38,356 nt of DNA from an uncultured Prevotellaceae bacterium (GCA_946407325.1 CAMJNN010000004.1:1-38356), one strand, 5' to 3'. Positions 7,523 to 16,718 are shown, counted from the stretch's first letter. Translations and numbers: made by a program. The notes: a model not told the origin generated them from the letters alone.

Positions 7523-7918
7523 TTATTGTTTGTACTTAATAATGATTGTTACTTTTCCGTTGCTGAATGATGCGCCACGATGTGTATATTGCATCATATA
7601 GACACGGTTTTCTTTTGAGTTCTCCATGGTCAGCGTCATGGTTTCCTCCTCTTCGTTAGTGACAAGGCTGAATTGCCCGTTCTTCTGTTCTTCGAAGAAA
7701 GCCCTACGCAACTTATTAATAGTGATGTCGGTAGGTTGTAACACCTTTACCACTTTTAGTACCTTGCGGGTATTGGGGTCGCGCTCTACAGCAGAAGTAA
7801 AAGTACTCTTGCCGATAGATGAATACTCATCCACCGCCTTATCTATGACATTCTGGGCGAAGAGTGCCAAGGGGGCAATGAGTAGCACCAATGTGCATAT
7901 TAAATTCTTTAGTCTCAT
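7523..7918 (-). CDS. Small secreted protein of unknown function (DUF5024-like)
   Basis: 131 residues from ATG 7918 (MRLKNLICTLVLLIAPLALF, then A-Q cleavage site); an ATG two codons earlier (7924) is equally possible. After the signal peptide the mature part is about 110 residues, mixed alpha/beta and charged (DKAVDEYSSIGKSTFTSAVE; YTHRGASFSNGKVTIIIKYK). It resembles the small exported proteins (possibly DUF5024) that sit between an anti-sigma gene and GIN-domain genes in Bacteroidales; the family assignment is uncertain. It is 13 bases from the anti-sigma gene and 12 bases from the GIN gene. Confidence 0.75.
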   Translation of the reverse strand: MRLKNLICTLVLLIAPLALFAQNVIDKAVDEYSSIGKSTFTSAVERDPNTRKVLKVVKVLQPTDITINKLRRAFFEEQKNGQFSLVTNEEEETMTLTMENSKENRVYMMQYTHRGASFSNGKVTIIIKYKQ

Positions 7919-7931
7919 ATACATAAGTTTA

Positions 7932-8504
7932 TTATTGGTTCAACAAAGCTTGGATGCGTTCTCTTTCCTGTACATCCTGTATATTATTCAGCAGGTCTTG
8001 TTCTGCCTGGTCTATCAGTAGGGTGGGCGAGGTCGTCTCTATGGCATCTGCCAAAGTCAGCGTTTGCTTGATTTGTGGAAGTATCTGACGTAGGTCGTCT
8101 ATACGCTCACCATCCACTATCATATAGCTACCACCATACATCTTTTCTAACTGGATGTCCTGATAGTTTTGGAATGTCCATACACCCCCAACGACAATGG
8201 CTATCATAGCGGCGATGCCTGCCACCTGCATCCACCAGCTACGGTATTTAGGGGGCGCTGAGCTAACAGGCTGTTCTACCATAGGCAGCATAACCGCTGG
8301 TTCTGCCATTGATATTTCATTGGTGATTGTCTCAGTAAGAGCGATGGCATCGAAATCCAGGAAAGTGTCTCGATATGCCTCCAACTCTTCAGGCAGGTTT
8401 TTTGTCTGCTTGAAATAGTCGTAGAGCCATTGTTCTTCTGCCAAAGTGGTGTCACCCTCGAAGAATCGCTCAATCAATGCCTTTATTTCTACTATTTCTT
8501 TCAT
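7932..8504 (-). CDS. Anti-sigma-factor-like single-pass membrane protein
   Basis: 190 residues. The cytoplasmic N-terminus has IKALIERFFEGDTTLAEEQW, the pattern of Bacteroidota anti-sigma proteins (a short helix that counts 'FFEGxTTxxEExxLxxYF'). One membrane segment lies at about residues 92-110 (VAGIAAMIAIVVGGVWTF). A short periplasmic tail rich in Q, E and L follows. Its ATG shares one base with the sigma stop codon (TAATG), so the pair is translationally coupled. It presumably holds the sigma factor inactive at the membrane. Confidence 0.82.
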   Translation of the reverse strand: MKEIVEIKALIERFFEGDTTLAEEQWLYDYFKQTKNLPEELEAYRDTFLDFDAIALTETITNEISMAEPAVMLPMVEQPVSSAPPKYRSWWMQVAGIAAMIAIVVGGVWTFQNYQDIQLEKMYGGSYMIVDGERIDDLRQILPQIKQTLTLADAIETTSPTLLIDQAEQDLLNNIQDVQERERIQALLNQ

Positions 8505-8983
8505 TATCTGTTACTTGTTAGTTTCTCCCTTACCGTTTGTCTGGCTCGGCTCAATGCCTTTCTAACAGCTGCTTCCTCCATCTGCAACAATCGGGCTATA
8601 TCTTTCATTTCCATCCCCTCCATGTGCCTGAGTCGGAGAATTGTCTGTGGCACATCGGGCAAGTTCTCCACTATCGCCATCATCCGCTCTATGCGTTCGT
8701 GCTCCATTTTTTCACTGTTGACACTACTCATCTCAGAGGGCAAGGATTCAATGGTTTCTCGTGGTTTCCTGCGACGAATGGCATCAAGGCAGAGATTTCT
8801 CACCAATACCCGAGCCAATCCGTCCACCGGACTTTGCAGTTGGGCGCACATCTGCCATAGTCTCATCATGGCATCCTGCACCATATCTTCCGCATTGTAA
8901 ACATCGCCCAGATACCTGTTGGCTTCTGCCAACAATGCTGGACGGAGTCGTTGCATGGCTATTTCATATTCGCTTTTTGTCAT
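8504..8983 (-). CDS. RNA polymerase sigma-70 family (ECF) factor
   Basis: 159 residues from ATG 8983 (MTKSEYEIAMQRL); an in-frame ATG at 9016 would add 11 residues not seen in the family. Region 2: EANRYLGDVYNAEDMVQDAM followed by MRLWQM. Region 4: LPDVPQTILRLRHMEGMEM, then DIARLLQMEEAAVRKALSRA. First gene of a four-gene operon (sigma, anti-sigma, small exported protein, GIN-domain protein) with gaps of 13 bases or less. It is divergent from the M13 peptidase genes. Confidence 0.92.
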   Translation of the reverse strand: MTKSEYEIAMQRLRPALLAEANRYLGDVYNAEDMVQDAMMRLWQMCAQLQSPVDGLARVLVRNLCLDAIRRRKPRETIESLPSEMSSVNSEKMEHERIERMMAIVENLPDVPQTILRLRHMEGMEMKDIARLLQMEEAAVRKALSRARQTVREKLTSNR

Positions 8984-9094
8984 TAGTTCGTTTCCTGTTC
9001 CAATAATAATACGCAAAGTAAGGCGTTTTGTGACAATTATTGTAAAAAAAAAAGGAATATCACATTTTTAAGCTGTTATTATTGTTTTTATTCT

Positions 9095-9102
9095 TACTTT
9101 TG
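9095..9102 (+). promoter_or_regulatory. Candidate -7 element for the M13 peptidase operon
   Basis: TACTTTTG fits TAnnTTTG, 52 bases before ATG 9154. No good -33 TTTG is seen at the expected distance, so support is partial. Confidence 0.4.
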
Positions 9103-9153
9103 TATTTATTGTGCAAAAAAAAATTTCACCGCTTTGTTAGACAAGGTAAGATA

Positions 9154-11082
9154 ATGAAGAAACTATTGAAGATATATGGTCTTTTGGCCTTGCTGATTCC
9201 GGCCCTTACTTCCTGTGAAGATGACGACTTTACCCCTGTTATCCCCGAGGAGCAAGAAGTCCCTTCTGCCAAAGATAACCTTCCATGGCCCCTTAACAAG
9301 AACATGGACACCGAGAACTACCGACCGGGCGATGATTTCTTTATGTACTGCAACGGCAACTATTGGAAAACCGCTGACATGGGGAATAAGAAAATCGTTG
9401 GTTTTTACGATACGGAGATGGTGGATGCGTTGAAAGTGCTGACGTCCAGCGTGACGAACCCTGTGTACGAGCAGTTGAAGGTGCATGAGAATGTGGAAGT
9501 AAGCAACGCCCAGTTCTATGCTTTCCTGAAGCCTTTCTACGAAAAGATAGACGGCATCCAATGCTATGAAGACGCCTTCCGTGTGGCCGGCGAACTGAGA
9601 ATGGCTGGAACGCAGAAGATTGTCGATCTTTCTATATCAACAAATAAAGAGATTAGGCTCATGGTTGAAACAACGGGCCCGTTCGACTTCGATGGCGAGC
9701 ATTTGGCTTTCCTGGAGAGCGATAATCCAGATGATGTGTACCAATACATAGCGACCCATACAAATATTGACTATCAAGAAGCTTATTATGAGCAGAAAGA
9801 AGATTGGTATGAACACGAGGAAGAGTCTGCAGAATATGAAGCCAGGGCTGAAGCGATGGTGAGGCAATACATGCTTCCGGCTATGGGCTTGAAAGCGGTG
9901 GATTTGTATTATCAAGAAGGCTTCAAGAACTGGCTTTTAATACCTCTTGAAGAGTTGAGGGCCTATATGAAGATGTGTGTCTTCCGGGACTATGCCGCAT
10001 TCGCCAACCAGCAAGGGTTTGAATATATGCGCACCAGGGCATGGTTCTGTTCATCGCCTAGCAATTTTGCAGAGGCTATTAGCGAAGAACTAAAAAAATA
10101 CCTGGATAACCGTCTGGTGATTGAGCGTTATGTATCCCCCCAACTCAAAGATGAGGTGGAAAGGCTGTGCGAAGAGATTCGGGATGCCTACTGTGCGCAT
10201 ATCCAAAACGTGTCCTGGGCAAGCCCCGCTGTCAAGGCTTATGCCATAAACAGGTTGAAAAACATCCTATTCTTTGTTGGGTATCCAGACCGTTGGGTGG
10301 CGGATTTCCCTGACATGAGCCATTGCGTCAATATGCTGGAAGACATGCAGGCCATCTTCCGGGAAAATACTCTGATGCGTGTCAGTCTGGTGGGTGCCTC
10401 TTATAAAGAAAATACCATGAATTACGAGGCATTGAAGAGATTTCACTTGCTGAAAGATCAGGCTTTTTATGAGGAAAGATGCAATAACGTCATCATCTTT
10501 GCACCGTTCATCTTACCTCCTTTCTATGAGGAAAATATGCATCCTGCTATGAAATACGGTATGCTGATGAATGTTATCGCTCACGAACTGACACACGCCA
10601 TTGGCACATACGGCTCAACCCTTGATGAGTGGGGGATGGATTATGATTGGATGCCGATACAGGACCGGATGGAATTCGAGGCCTTGCAGCAACAGCTTAT
10701 AGAACTTTATAACCGCTTTACACCGCTTCCCGATTATCCGGACATCCACACCAACGGTAAATTGACACTGGAGGAGAACATGGCCGATCTCTGTGGACTG
10801 GGAGTTGCCCACAGTGCCTTTGTAGCCTATTGCCAAAAGCAGGGATTCAAAGGGGAGGACCTGGACGAAATGGAACGCAAGTTTTTCCAAAGCTATGCGG
10901 AATATTTCCGTTCCAAATACGGCTACGATTTTTATAACTATTTCAGGGATGACTCGCATACATTCGACAGAGAGCGAGTGAACGGAGTGGTGATGAACAT
11001 GGGCCGTTGGTATGAGCTATACGATGTGCAGTGGGGCGACTACCTCTATTTGAAGCCGGAGAACAGGATACATATATGGTAA
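9154..11082 (+). CDS. M13-family zinc metallopeptidase lipoprotein (paralogue 1)
   Basis: 642 residues from ATG 9154 (MKKLLKIYGLLALLIPALTS-C). A longer in-frame start at 9082 is rejected because it places 24 extra residues before a perfect lipoprotein signal. The lipobox is LTSC with C21, followed by EDDD, an acidic stretch like the export signal of surface lipoproteins in Bacteroidota. The N-domain carries DDFFMYCNGNYW, typical of M13 (neprilysin/PepO). The zinc site is HELTH (H477, H481) with ENMAD (E541, D545), and the C-terminus has RVNG and ends ENRIHIW. The context around the zinc site is unusual: AHELTHAIGTYGS instead of GHELTHGFDD, and QAFY replaces the substrate-binding NAYY motif. 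Family role: cleavage of short peptides. Confidence 0.92.
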   Translation: MKKLLKIYGLLALLIPALTSCEDDDFTPVIPEEQEVPSAKDNLPWPLNKNMDTENYRPGDDFFMYCNGNYWKTADMGNKKIVGFYDTEMVDALKVLTSSVTNPVYEQLKVHENVEVSNAQFYAFLKPFYEKIDGIQCYEDAFRVAGELRMAGTQKIVDLSISTNKEIRLMVETTGPFDFDGEHLAFLESDNPDDVYQYIATHTNIDYQEAYYEQKEDWYEHEEESAEYEARAEAMVRQYMLPAMGLKAVDLYYQEGFKNWLLIPLEELRAYMKMCVFRDYAAFANQQGFEYMRTRAWFCSSPSNFAEAISEELKKYLDNRLVIERYVSPQLKDEVERLCEEIRDAYCAHIQNVSWASPAVKAYAINRLKNILFFVGYPDRWVADFPDMSHCVNMLEDMQAIFRENTLMRVSLVGASYKENTMNYEALKRFHLLKDQAFYEERCNNVIIFAPFILPPFYEENMHPAMKYGMLMNVIAHELTHAIGTYGSTLDEWGMDYDWMPIQDRMEFEALQQQLIELYNRFTPLPDYPDIHTNGKLTLEENMADLCGLGVAHSAFVAYCQKQGFKGEDLDEMERKFFQSYAEYFRSKYGYDFYNYFRDDSHTFDRERVNGVVMNMGRWYELYDVQWGDYLYLKPENRIHIW

Positions 11083-11128
11083 GGTGAAAAAGGTGATTTT
11101 AACGGAACATGAATCATTTTATTAGGGT

Positions 11129-13039
11129 ATGATGGTGAAAAAAGCATTAATAAAGAACGGTCTGTTGTTTTTGTTGGCGTGGGTAGTGGTGTCATGTCAA
11201 GACGACGATTTTACCCCTATACTTCCCGATGAGCAGGAGGTTCCTTCTGCCAAGGATAACCTGCCTTGGCCGCTCACGCAGTATATGGATGCAGTGAACT
11301 ACCGTCCTGGCGATGATTTCTTTATGTACTGCAACGGCAAGTATTGGGAAACCGCTTCGTTGGGGGAAGATGAGAGTATTGTCGGATTAACTGAGACAGA
11401 AATGCAAGAGGCATTGGAGGAAAGGAAGGCCAGCGTAACCAATCCTGCCTACGATCAGGTGAAATTGCACGAGGGTGTGGAGGTGAGCAACGATCAGCTA
11501 TATGCTTTTATGAAACCTTTCTACGAGAAGATAGACTGCATCCAGAGCTATGAGGATGCCTTCCGTGTGGCTGGCGAGCTGAGATTGGACGGCTTGCGTT
11601 ACTTAGTCGGAATGAGAATCCGTTTTGAAGAAAAGGCGTTACTATACATTGAGACGAGAGAGTCATACTTTACGAAACCCATGCTGAAGGCTTTTATAGG
11701 CAATCCCCATCCCGATGATGTGTATCAATATTTTGTCATGCATGAATCTGACTTTGCTGATGCTCTATTTTCTTTCGAGTATTGGGAGGAGCACCAGGAG
11801 GACTATGATGAATATCAGGCACGCGCCGATGAGATGGTGAAACAATACCTGCTTCCGGTTTTTGGGGTGAAAGAAGAGGATTTCCATTCTCAGTATGGCT
11901 TTATGGATTGGTTCCTCCTTTCTGTCGAAGAGTTGAAAGCTTATTTTAAGTTGACGGTGCTCGAAGATTTTGCTCCGTTTGCAAACCAGCAAGGGCGTGA
12001 CTTCCAGTATGTAGAATCATCCTATGAGCGTGCTGTCATTTATACAGAAGAACTGAAACGATACCTCGACGGTCGTCTGTTGATAGAGCGGTATGTTTTG
12101 CCCCAAACTAAGAATGAGGTGATAAGGATGTGTGAGGAGATTCGTGATGTATTCTGCACCCGCATAAATAACCTTCCCTGGATGAGTGCTACCACCAAGG
12201 CTAATGCCATTAAGAAAGTAAAAGCCGTTAAGTTCTTTGTGGGATATCCTGATCAATGGTTAGTGGACATCCCAGACATGAGCCGTTGCACCAATATGAT
12301 GGAAGACATGCAGGTGCTTTTCAGGGAACAGGCGTTATTGTATCTGAATGCAGTGGGTGTCCCAAAATGGGATGATGCCTATTATTTCGATCCTCGGATT
12401 AACTTGTTAAAAGTCAATGCAGAGTATTACCTTGAATCAAACAGTGTTATCATCTATGCACCTTACATTATGCCGCCACTGTATGAAGAAAGTATGCATC
12501 CTGCCATGATATATGGTATGCTGATGTCTGTAATAGGTCATGAGCTGACACATGCGGTTGACTCAAAAGGATCAAAATATGACTTGGAGGGGAACGAGAA
12601 CGAATGGTGGACGATACAGGACAGGATGGAATATGAAACCTTGCAACAACAGTTGGTTGAGCTCTACAACCGTTTCGCGCCCATCCCTGGTTACCCGAAT
12701 GAGCACATTAATGGAGAAAAGACACTGAATGAGAACATAGCCGATTTGGGTGGAATGGAGATTGCTCACGATGCCTTTGTGGCCTATTGCCAGAGGCAAG
12801 GATTCAAGGGTGAAGACCTGGACGAAATGGAGCGTAAGTTCTTCCAAGGCTATGCGGGATACCGCCGTTCCAAGTACGGCTATGATCTTTATAATATTAA
12901 AAAGAATAGCACTCATGCACTTGACAAGGAGCGTGTGAACGGGGTGCTGATGAACATGGACCGTTGGTATGAGCTATATGATGTGCAGTGGGGCGACTAC
13001 CTCTATTTGAAGCCGGAGAACAGGATACATATTTGGTGA
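11129..13039 (+). CDS. M13-family zinc metallopeptidase lipoprotein (paralogue 2)
   Basis: 636 residues, starting 46 bases after paralogue 1. Signal peptide and lipobox VVSC (C23) are followed by QDDD, again a surface-export-like acidic tag. The catalytic region is closer to the family norm than in paralogue 1: GHELTHAVDSKGSKYD, then EGNENEWWT. Zinc ligands are H471 and H475 of HELTH and E535 of ENIAD, with D539. The substrate-binding motif appears as VNAEYY, with one extra residue compared with NAYY. The overall size fits M13 (about 640-750). The two copies are collinear along their whole length and nearly identical in the last 76 coding bases. Probably co-transcribed with the hydrolase gene that follows. 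Confidence 0.93.
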   Translation: MMVKKALIKNGLLFLLAWVVVSCQDDDFTPILPDEQEVPSAKDNLPWPLTQYMDAVNYRPGDDFFMYCNGKYWETASLGEDESIVGLTETEMQEALEERKASVTNPAYDQVKLHEGVEVSNDQLYAFMKPFYEKIDCIQSYEDAFRVAGELRLDGLRYLVGMRIRFEEKALLYIETRESYFTKPMLKAFIGNPHPDDVYQYFVMHESDFADALFSFEYWEEHQEDYDEYQARADEMVKQYLLPVFGVKEEDFHSQYGFMDWFLLSVEELKAYFKLTVLEDFAPFANQQGRDFQYVESSYERAVIYTEELKRYLDGRLLIERYVLPQTKNEVIRMCEEIRDVFCTRINNLPWMSATTKANAIKKVKAVKFFVGYPDQWLVDIPDMSRCTNMMEDMQVLFREQALLYLNAVGVPKWDDAYYFDPRINLLKVNAEYYLESNSVIIYAPYIMPPLYEESMHPAMIYGMLMSVIGHELTHAVDSKGSKYDLEGNENEWWTIQDRMEYETLQQQLVELYNRFAPIPGYPNEHINGEKTLNENIADLGGMEIAHDAFVAYCQRQGFKGEDLDEMERKFFQGYAGYRRSKYGYDLYNIKKNSTHALDKERVNGVLMNMDRWYELYDVQWGDYLYLKPENRIHIW

Positions 13040-13080
13040 TATTGATAATACAATCAAATAATATGAATATTATGATAACT

Positions 13081-14145
13081 ATGAAAAGAATTTTGTTGAC
13101 AGCCATGTTAGTTGCTGCAAACATTGGGCTAATGAATGCCCAGACAGCAAGAAGACAAGTAGTAGAAGATGGTGGGACTGGGCCATATAAGGCTGAGGTG
13201 GTGGAAGATCTCTCCTGTCCTGCGTTTACAACTTATCGCCCGCAAAATCTGCAAGACGTGGTTGCAAAACAGGGGAAGCTCCCTGTAATTGTGTATGCAA
13301 ATGGTGGATGCGCCAACAATAATGTGGAGATGCGCTTCTTGTTGACCGAGGTATGTTCATACGGCTATGTGGCCATTGCCATTGGCCCATATGACGAAGA
13401 TGATGTCAATGCTAAATGGAAGGATGTGTTGGAGTATTCATATCCAGAAGGCAAGGAAGTTGTGATGCTGGCCAATGGTGAACGCATCTTGCAGAAATCG
13501 CCTGAAGAAATAAAGGCTCATCAGGAACAGATGCGTAAACAGATAGAGAAGATGATGAAGGAACAGGCTGAGGCTCGTGCCAAAGCTGGCAATAAGCAGC
13601 AGGCTACCCCTGTGCAGGAAACTTATCCTAGGATGCTTTTAGAGGCATTGGATTGGTTGACTGATCAGAATGCTAATCCGAAATCTGACTATTACCATTG
13701 TTTGGACCTTGACCATGTAGCAGCTATGGGACAGTCTTGTGGTGGTGCTCAGGTTTTGGGCGTGGCTCACGATCCACGTATTAAGACCTGTGTGATGTTG
13801 AACACGGGTATTGCAGATATGGAAATGCAGGGGACAACTAAGGAAGCGTTGAACAGTCTACACCAACCCATGTTCTACCTGATAGGTGGTCCTGCCGATG
13901 TGGCTTTCCCCAATGCACAGAAAGATTTCGATCGTATTAAGGATTTGCCTGTAGTGATGATGAACACAAAGGATGGTCATAGTGGTACTTATTATGAAAA
14001 GCATGGTGGCAGCTATGCTGTGGCTGTACTGAAATGGCTTGACTGGCAGTTCAAGGGCGATGTAGGCAAGGCTGCCTTCTTCCTCGATGATGACTACTTA
14101 AAATACCAGTATCCAGATTGGAAGGTGGTTCGTAAGAACTTTTGA
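13081..14145 (+). CDS. Secreted alpha/beta-hydrolase (esterase/dienelactone-hydrolase-like)
   Basis: 354 residues from ATG 13081 (MKRILLTAMLVAANIGLMNA signal peptide); ATG 13063 is an alternative with six more residues. The oxyanion region is VIVYANGGCANNN. The nucleophile elbow is GQSCGG with S219, and the other likely triad members are D273 (GGPADVAFP) and H300 (KDGHSGT). The end (KWLDWQFKGD then AAFF) is typical of secreted esterases of the PET-hydrolase/dienelactone-hydrolase fold. A charged, glutamine-rich helical insert (about residues 139-178) precedes the nucleophile strand and is not usual. No lipobox, so periplasmic or secreted. It lies 41 bases after the second M13 gene in the same direction. 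Substrate unknown. Confidence 0.87.
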   Translation: MKRILLTAMLVAANIGLMNAQTARRQVVEDGGTGPYKAEVVEDLSCPAFTTYRPQNLQDVVAKQGKLPVIVYANGGCANNNVEMRFLLTEVCSYGYVAIAIGPYDEDDVNAKWKDVLEYSYPEGKEVVMLANGERILQKSPEEIKAHQEQMRKQIEKMMKEQAEARAKAGNKQQATPVQETYPRMLLEALDWLTDQNANPKSDYYHCLDLDHVAAMGQSCGGAQVLGVAHDPRIKTCVMLNTGIADMEMQGTTKEALNSLHQPMFYLIGGPADVAFPNAQKDFDRIKDLPVVMMNTKDGHSGTYYEKHGGSYAVAVLKWLDWQFKGDVGKAAFFLDDDYLKYQYPDWKVVRKNF

Positions 14146-14152
14146 TAAATAA

Positions 14153-14183
14153 AAAGTGAGACTCATTGAGCCTCACTTTTTTT
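14153..14183. terminator. Bidirectional intrinsic terminator between hydrolase and upp
   Basis: AAAGTGAG (14153-14160) pairs with CTCACTTT (14172-14179), and an inner CTC/GAG pair closes an ATT loop. T-runs flank it in both directions, and the two genes converge here. Confidence 0.85.
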
Positions 14184-14871
14184 ATTTCTTGTCTGCAATC
14201 TTACGGAACGATTGCAACTTCTCACCATAACACAGGTCGCCACAGTCACCGAAGCCAGGCACGATATATTTCTGCTCATTCATGCCTTGGTCGATTGAAG
14301 CACACCAAATAGTAGCGTTATCGGGCAACGCCTCTTTTACCACCTCGATACCTTCTGGAGCCGCAATTAAGCAACAAACGTGGATGGCCTTTGGCTTACC
14401 TGCTTGCATCAATGCCTCGATAGCAGCAGCCATACTGCCGCCAGTAGCAAGCATAGGGTCAGCAATAATCAGTGTTCTTCCTTTTACACTTGGTGTGGCA
14501 ATATACTCTGCATGAACACCTACCTCTGTATGCTCACGATTGATATACATGCGGTAAGCCGAAACAAAGGCATTGTCGGCACCGTCAAACATATTTATGA
14601 ACCCTTGATGGAAAGGTAATCCAGCACGAAGCACAGTGGCAATGACAATATCCTCTTGTTTCATCAAAGGAATATCAATTGTTCCCAATGGCGTCTTAAT
14701 GGTTTTAGGCTTATACTCCAAGGTCTTGGAAACCTCATATGCCATCAGTTCTCCAATACGTTCTACATTGTGGCGAAAAGTTAGGCGATTTTTTTGATAG
14801 TTCTTGTCACGCAATTCAGCCATGTAATGGTTAATAACAGAGTTTGTTTCTGCGAAATTATGTATCTTCAT
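14182..14871 (-). CDS. upp: Uracil phosphoribosyltransferase
   Basis: 229 residues. The PRPP-binding loop is IIADPMLATGGS at residues 135-146, and the uracil-binding C-terminal part has FGDCGDLCYG. The middle has ATVLRAGLPFHQGF, matching VxRAGLP in the family. Cytoplasmic enzyme of pyrimidine salvage: uracil plus PRPP to UMP and pyrophosphate. Slightly longer than E. coli Upp (208). Divergent from pckA with a 144-base shared control region. Confidence 0.96.
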   Translation of the reverse strand: MKIHNFAETNSVINHYMAELRDKNYQKNRLTFRHNVERIGELMAYEVSKTLEYKPKTIKTPLGTIDIPLMKQEDIVIATVLRAGLPFHQGFINMFDGADNAFVSAYRMYINREHTEVGVHAEYIATPSVKGRTLIIADPMLATGGSMAAAIEALMQAGKPKAIHVCCLIAAPEGIEVVKEALPDNATIWCASIDQGMNEQKYIVPGFGDCGDLCYGEKLQSFRKIADKK

Positions 14872-14945
14872 AGTATTAAAGTATTAAACTATGCAAAGAA
14901 ACGAAATATTTAGTCAATAAGCACCATAGTTTCGAAGATTTTTAT

Positions 14946-14953
14946 TAATTTTG
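14946..14953 (+). promoter_or_regulatory. Candidate -7 element for pckA
   Basis: TAATTTTG, 62 bases before the pckA ATG. There is no -33 TTTG at the usual spacing. Confidence 0.4.
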
Positions 14954-15015
14954 CGTTCGATTAGAAAAGGTGAGGAAGAAATTAATAATATTAATACTTT
15001 AAATTATACAAAGAA

Positions 15016-16629
15016 ATGGCAAAATTAGACTTAACTAAGTACGGTATCACTGGTTCAACCGTGATTGGTCACAATCCTTCTTACGAAGCATTGTTCGAGG
15101 CAGAAATGAAGCCAGGTCTGGAAGGCTTTGACAAAGGTCAGCTGACCGAGCTGGGTGCTGTAAACGTGATGACTGGTATCTTCACTGGTCGTTCTCCTAA
15201 GGACAAGTACATCGTAATGGATGACGTTTCTAAGGACACTGTATGGTGGACAACTGAGGGTTACAAGAACGATAACCACCCAATGTCTGAGGCTACTTGG
15301 GCAGCTGTTAAGGAAATGGCTATCAAGGAGCTGTGCAACAAGGAACTGTATGTGGTTGACGCATTCTGCGGTACCAACGCTGATACTCGCATGGCCGTTC
15401 GCTTCATCGTTGAGGTAGCTTGGCAGGCTCACTTCGTAAAGAACATGTTCATCCAGCCAACTGCTGAAGAACTGGAGAACTTTGAGCCAAACTTCGTTAT
15501 CTACAATGCTTCTAAGGCTAAGGTTGAGAACTTCGAGAAACTGGGTATGCGCTCAGAGACTTGCGCTGCTTTCAACGTAAAGAGCCGTGAGCAGGTTATC
15601 CTGAATACTTGGTATGGTGGTGAGATGAAGAAGGGTATGTTCTCAATGATGAACTACTACCTGCCTCTGAAGGGCATCGCTTCTATGCACTGCTCTGCTA
15701 ACACTGATATGGAAGGTAAGAACACCGCTATCTTCTTCGGTCTGTCTGGTACAGGTAAGACCACTCTGTCAACCGATCCTAAGCGTTTGCTGATTGGTGA
15801 TGACGAGCACGGATGGGACGACAATGGTGTGTTCAACTTCGAAGGTGGTTGCTATGCAAAGGTTATCAAGCTTGACAAGGAGTCTGAGCCAGATATCTAT
15901 AACGCTATCAAGCGCGACGCACTGTTGGAGAATGTAACTGTTGACGCTAATGGCGTTATCGACTTCAACGACAAGAGCGTTACTGAGAATACTCGCGTTT
16001 CTTATCCTATCGAGCACATCACCAACATCGTTAAGAAGGTGAACGGCAAGAGTGCTGGTCCAGCTGCTAAGCAGGTTATCTTCTTGTCAGCTGACGCATT
16101 CGGTGTACTGCCTCCAGTATCTATCCTGGATCCTGAGCAGACTAAGTACTACTTCTTGAGCGGTTTCACTGCTAAGTTGGCTGGTACAGAGCGTGGTATC
16201 ACTGAGCCTACTCCTACTTTCTCAGCTTGCTTCGGCCAGGCATTCCTGGAGCTGCACCCAACCAAGTACGGTGAGGAGCTGGTGAAGAGAATGGAGAAGA
16301 GCGGTGCTAAGGCTTACTTGGTGAACACAGGTTGGAACGGTACCGGCAAGCGTATCTCTATCAAAGATACCCGTGGTATCATCGACGCTATCCTGAATGG
16401 TTCTATCAATAAGGCTCCTACCAAGAAGATTCCTTACTTCAACCTCGAAGTGCCTACACAGCTTGATGGTGTAGCTTGGGGTATTCTTGATCCACGTGAC
16501 ACTTATCAGAACCGTGCTGAGTGGGACGAGAAGGCTAAGGATTTGGCTGGCCGCTTCATCAAGAACTTTGAGAAGTACACTACCAATGAAGCTGGTAAGG
16601 CGCTGGTAGCTGCTGGTCCTAAGCTCTAA
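15016..16629 (+). CDS. pckA: Phosphoenolpyruvate carboxykinase (ATP)
   Basis: 537 residues, full length. The PCK-specific P-loop GLSGTGKTT lies at 242-250 and kinase-2 LIGDDEHGW at 259-267. The substrate-binding [10 protein letters not shown] (56-65) and the later [13 protein letters not shown] are also conserved. This is the ATP-type enzyme (EC 4.1.1.49): oxaloacetate plus ATP to or from PEP plus CO2. In fermenting Bacteroidales it usually runs toward CO2 fixation on the route to succinate. Codon choice is noticeably more uniform (GGT, AAG, CTG, ATC) than in neighbouring genes, as expected for a very highly expressed gene. Closed by a strong terminator. Confidence 0.98.
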   Translation: MAKLDLTKYGITGSTVIGHNPSYEALFEAEMKPGLEGFDKGQLTELGAVNVMTGIFTGRSPKDKYIVMDDVSKDTVWWTTEGYKNDNHPMSEATWAAVKEMAIKELCNKELYVVDAFCGTNADTRMAVRFIVEVAWQAHFVKNMFIQPTAEELENFEPNFVIYNASKAKVENFEKLGMRSETCAAFNVKSREQVILNTWYGGEMKKGMFSMMNYYLPLKGIASMHCSANTDMEGKNTAIFFGLSGTGKTTLSTDPKRLLIGDDEHGWDDNGVFNFEGGCYAKVIKLDKESEPDIYNAIKRDALLENVTVDANGVIDFNDKSVTENTRVSYPIEHITNIVKKVNGKSAGPAAKQVIFLSADAFGVLPPVSILDPEQTKYYFLSGFTAKLAGTERGITEPTPTFSACFGQAFLELHPTKYGEELVKRMEKSGAKAYLVNTGWNGTGKRISIKDTRGIIDAILNGSINKAPTKKIPYFNLEVPTQLDGVAWGILDPRDTYQNRAEWDEKAKDLAGRFIKNFEKYTTNEAGKALVAAGPKL

Positions 16630-16656
16630 GTTTGAGTTTGATTAATAATCATAATG

Positions 16657-16685
16657 AAGGGTGAACCTAACGGTTCACCCTTTTT
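16657..16685 (+). terminator. Intrinsic terminator of pckA
   Basis: AAGGGTGAACC pairs perfectly with GGTTCACCCTT over a TAAC loop, followed by T's; 28 bases after the pckA stop. Confidence 0.92.
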
Positions 16686-16718
16686 ATATTCCTTTTCTAC
16701 TCGATGCTTATTTCCGTC

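Noticed and set aside
9082..9153. Longer N-terminus for the first M13 peptidase
   Set aside because: Would bury a perfect lipoprotein signal peptide 24 residues inside the protein and start upstream of or at the predicted -7 element.
15055..15432. 125-codon frame antisense to pckA
   Set aside because: Product of the strong, regular codon bias of pckA; no independent support.
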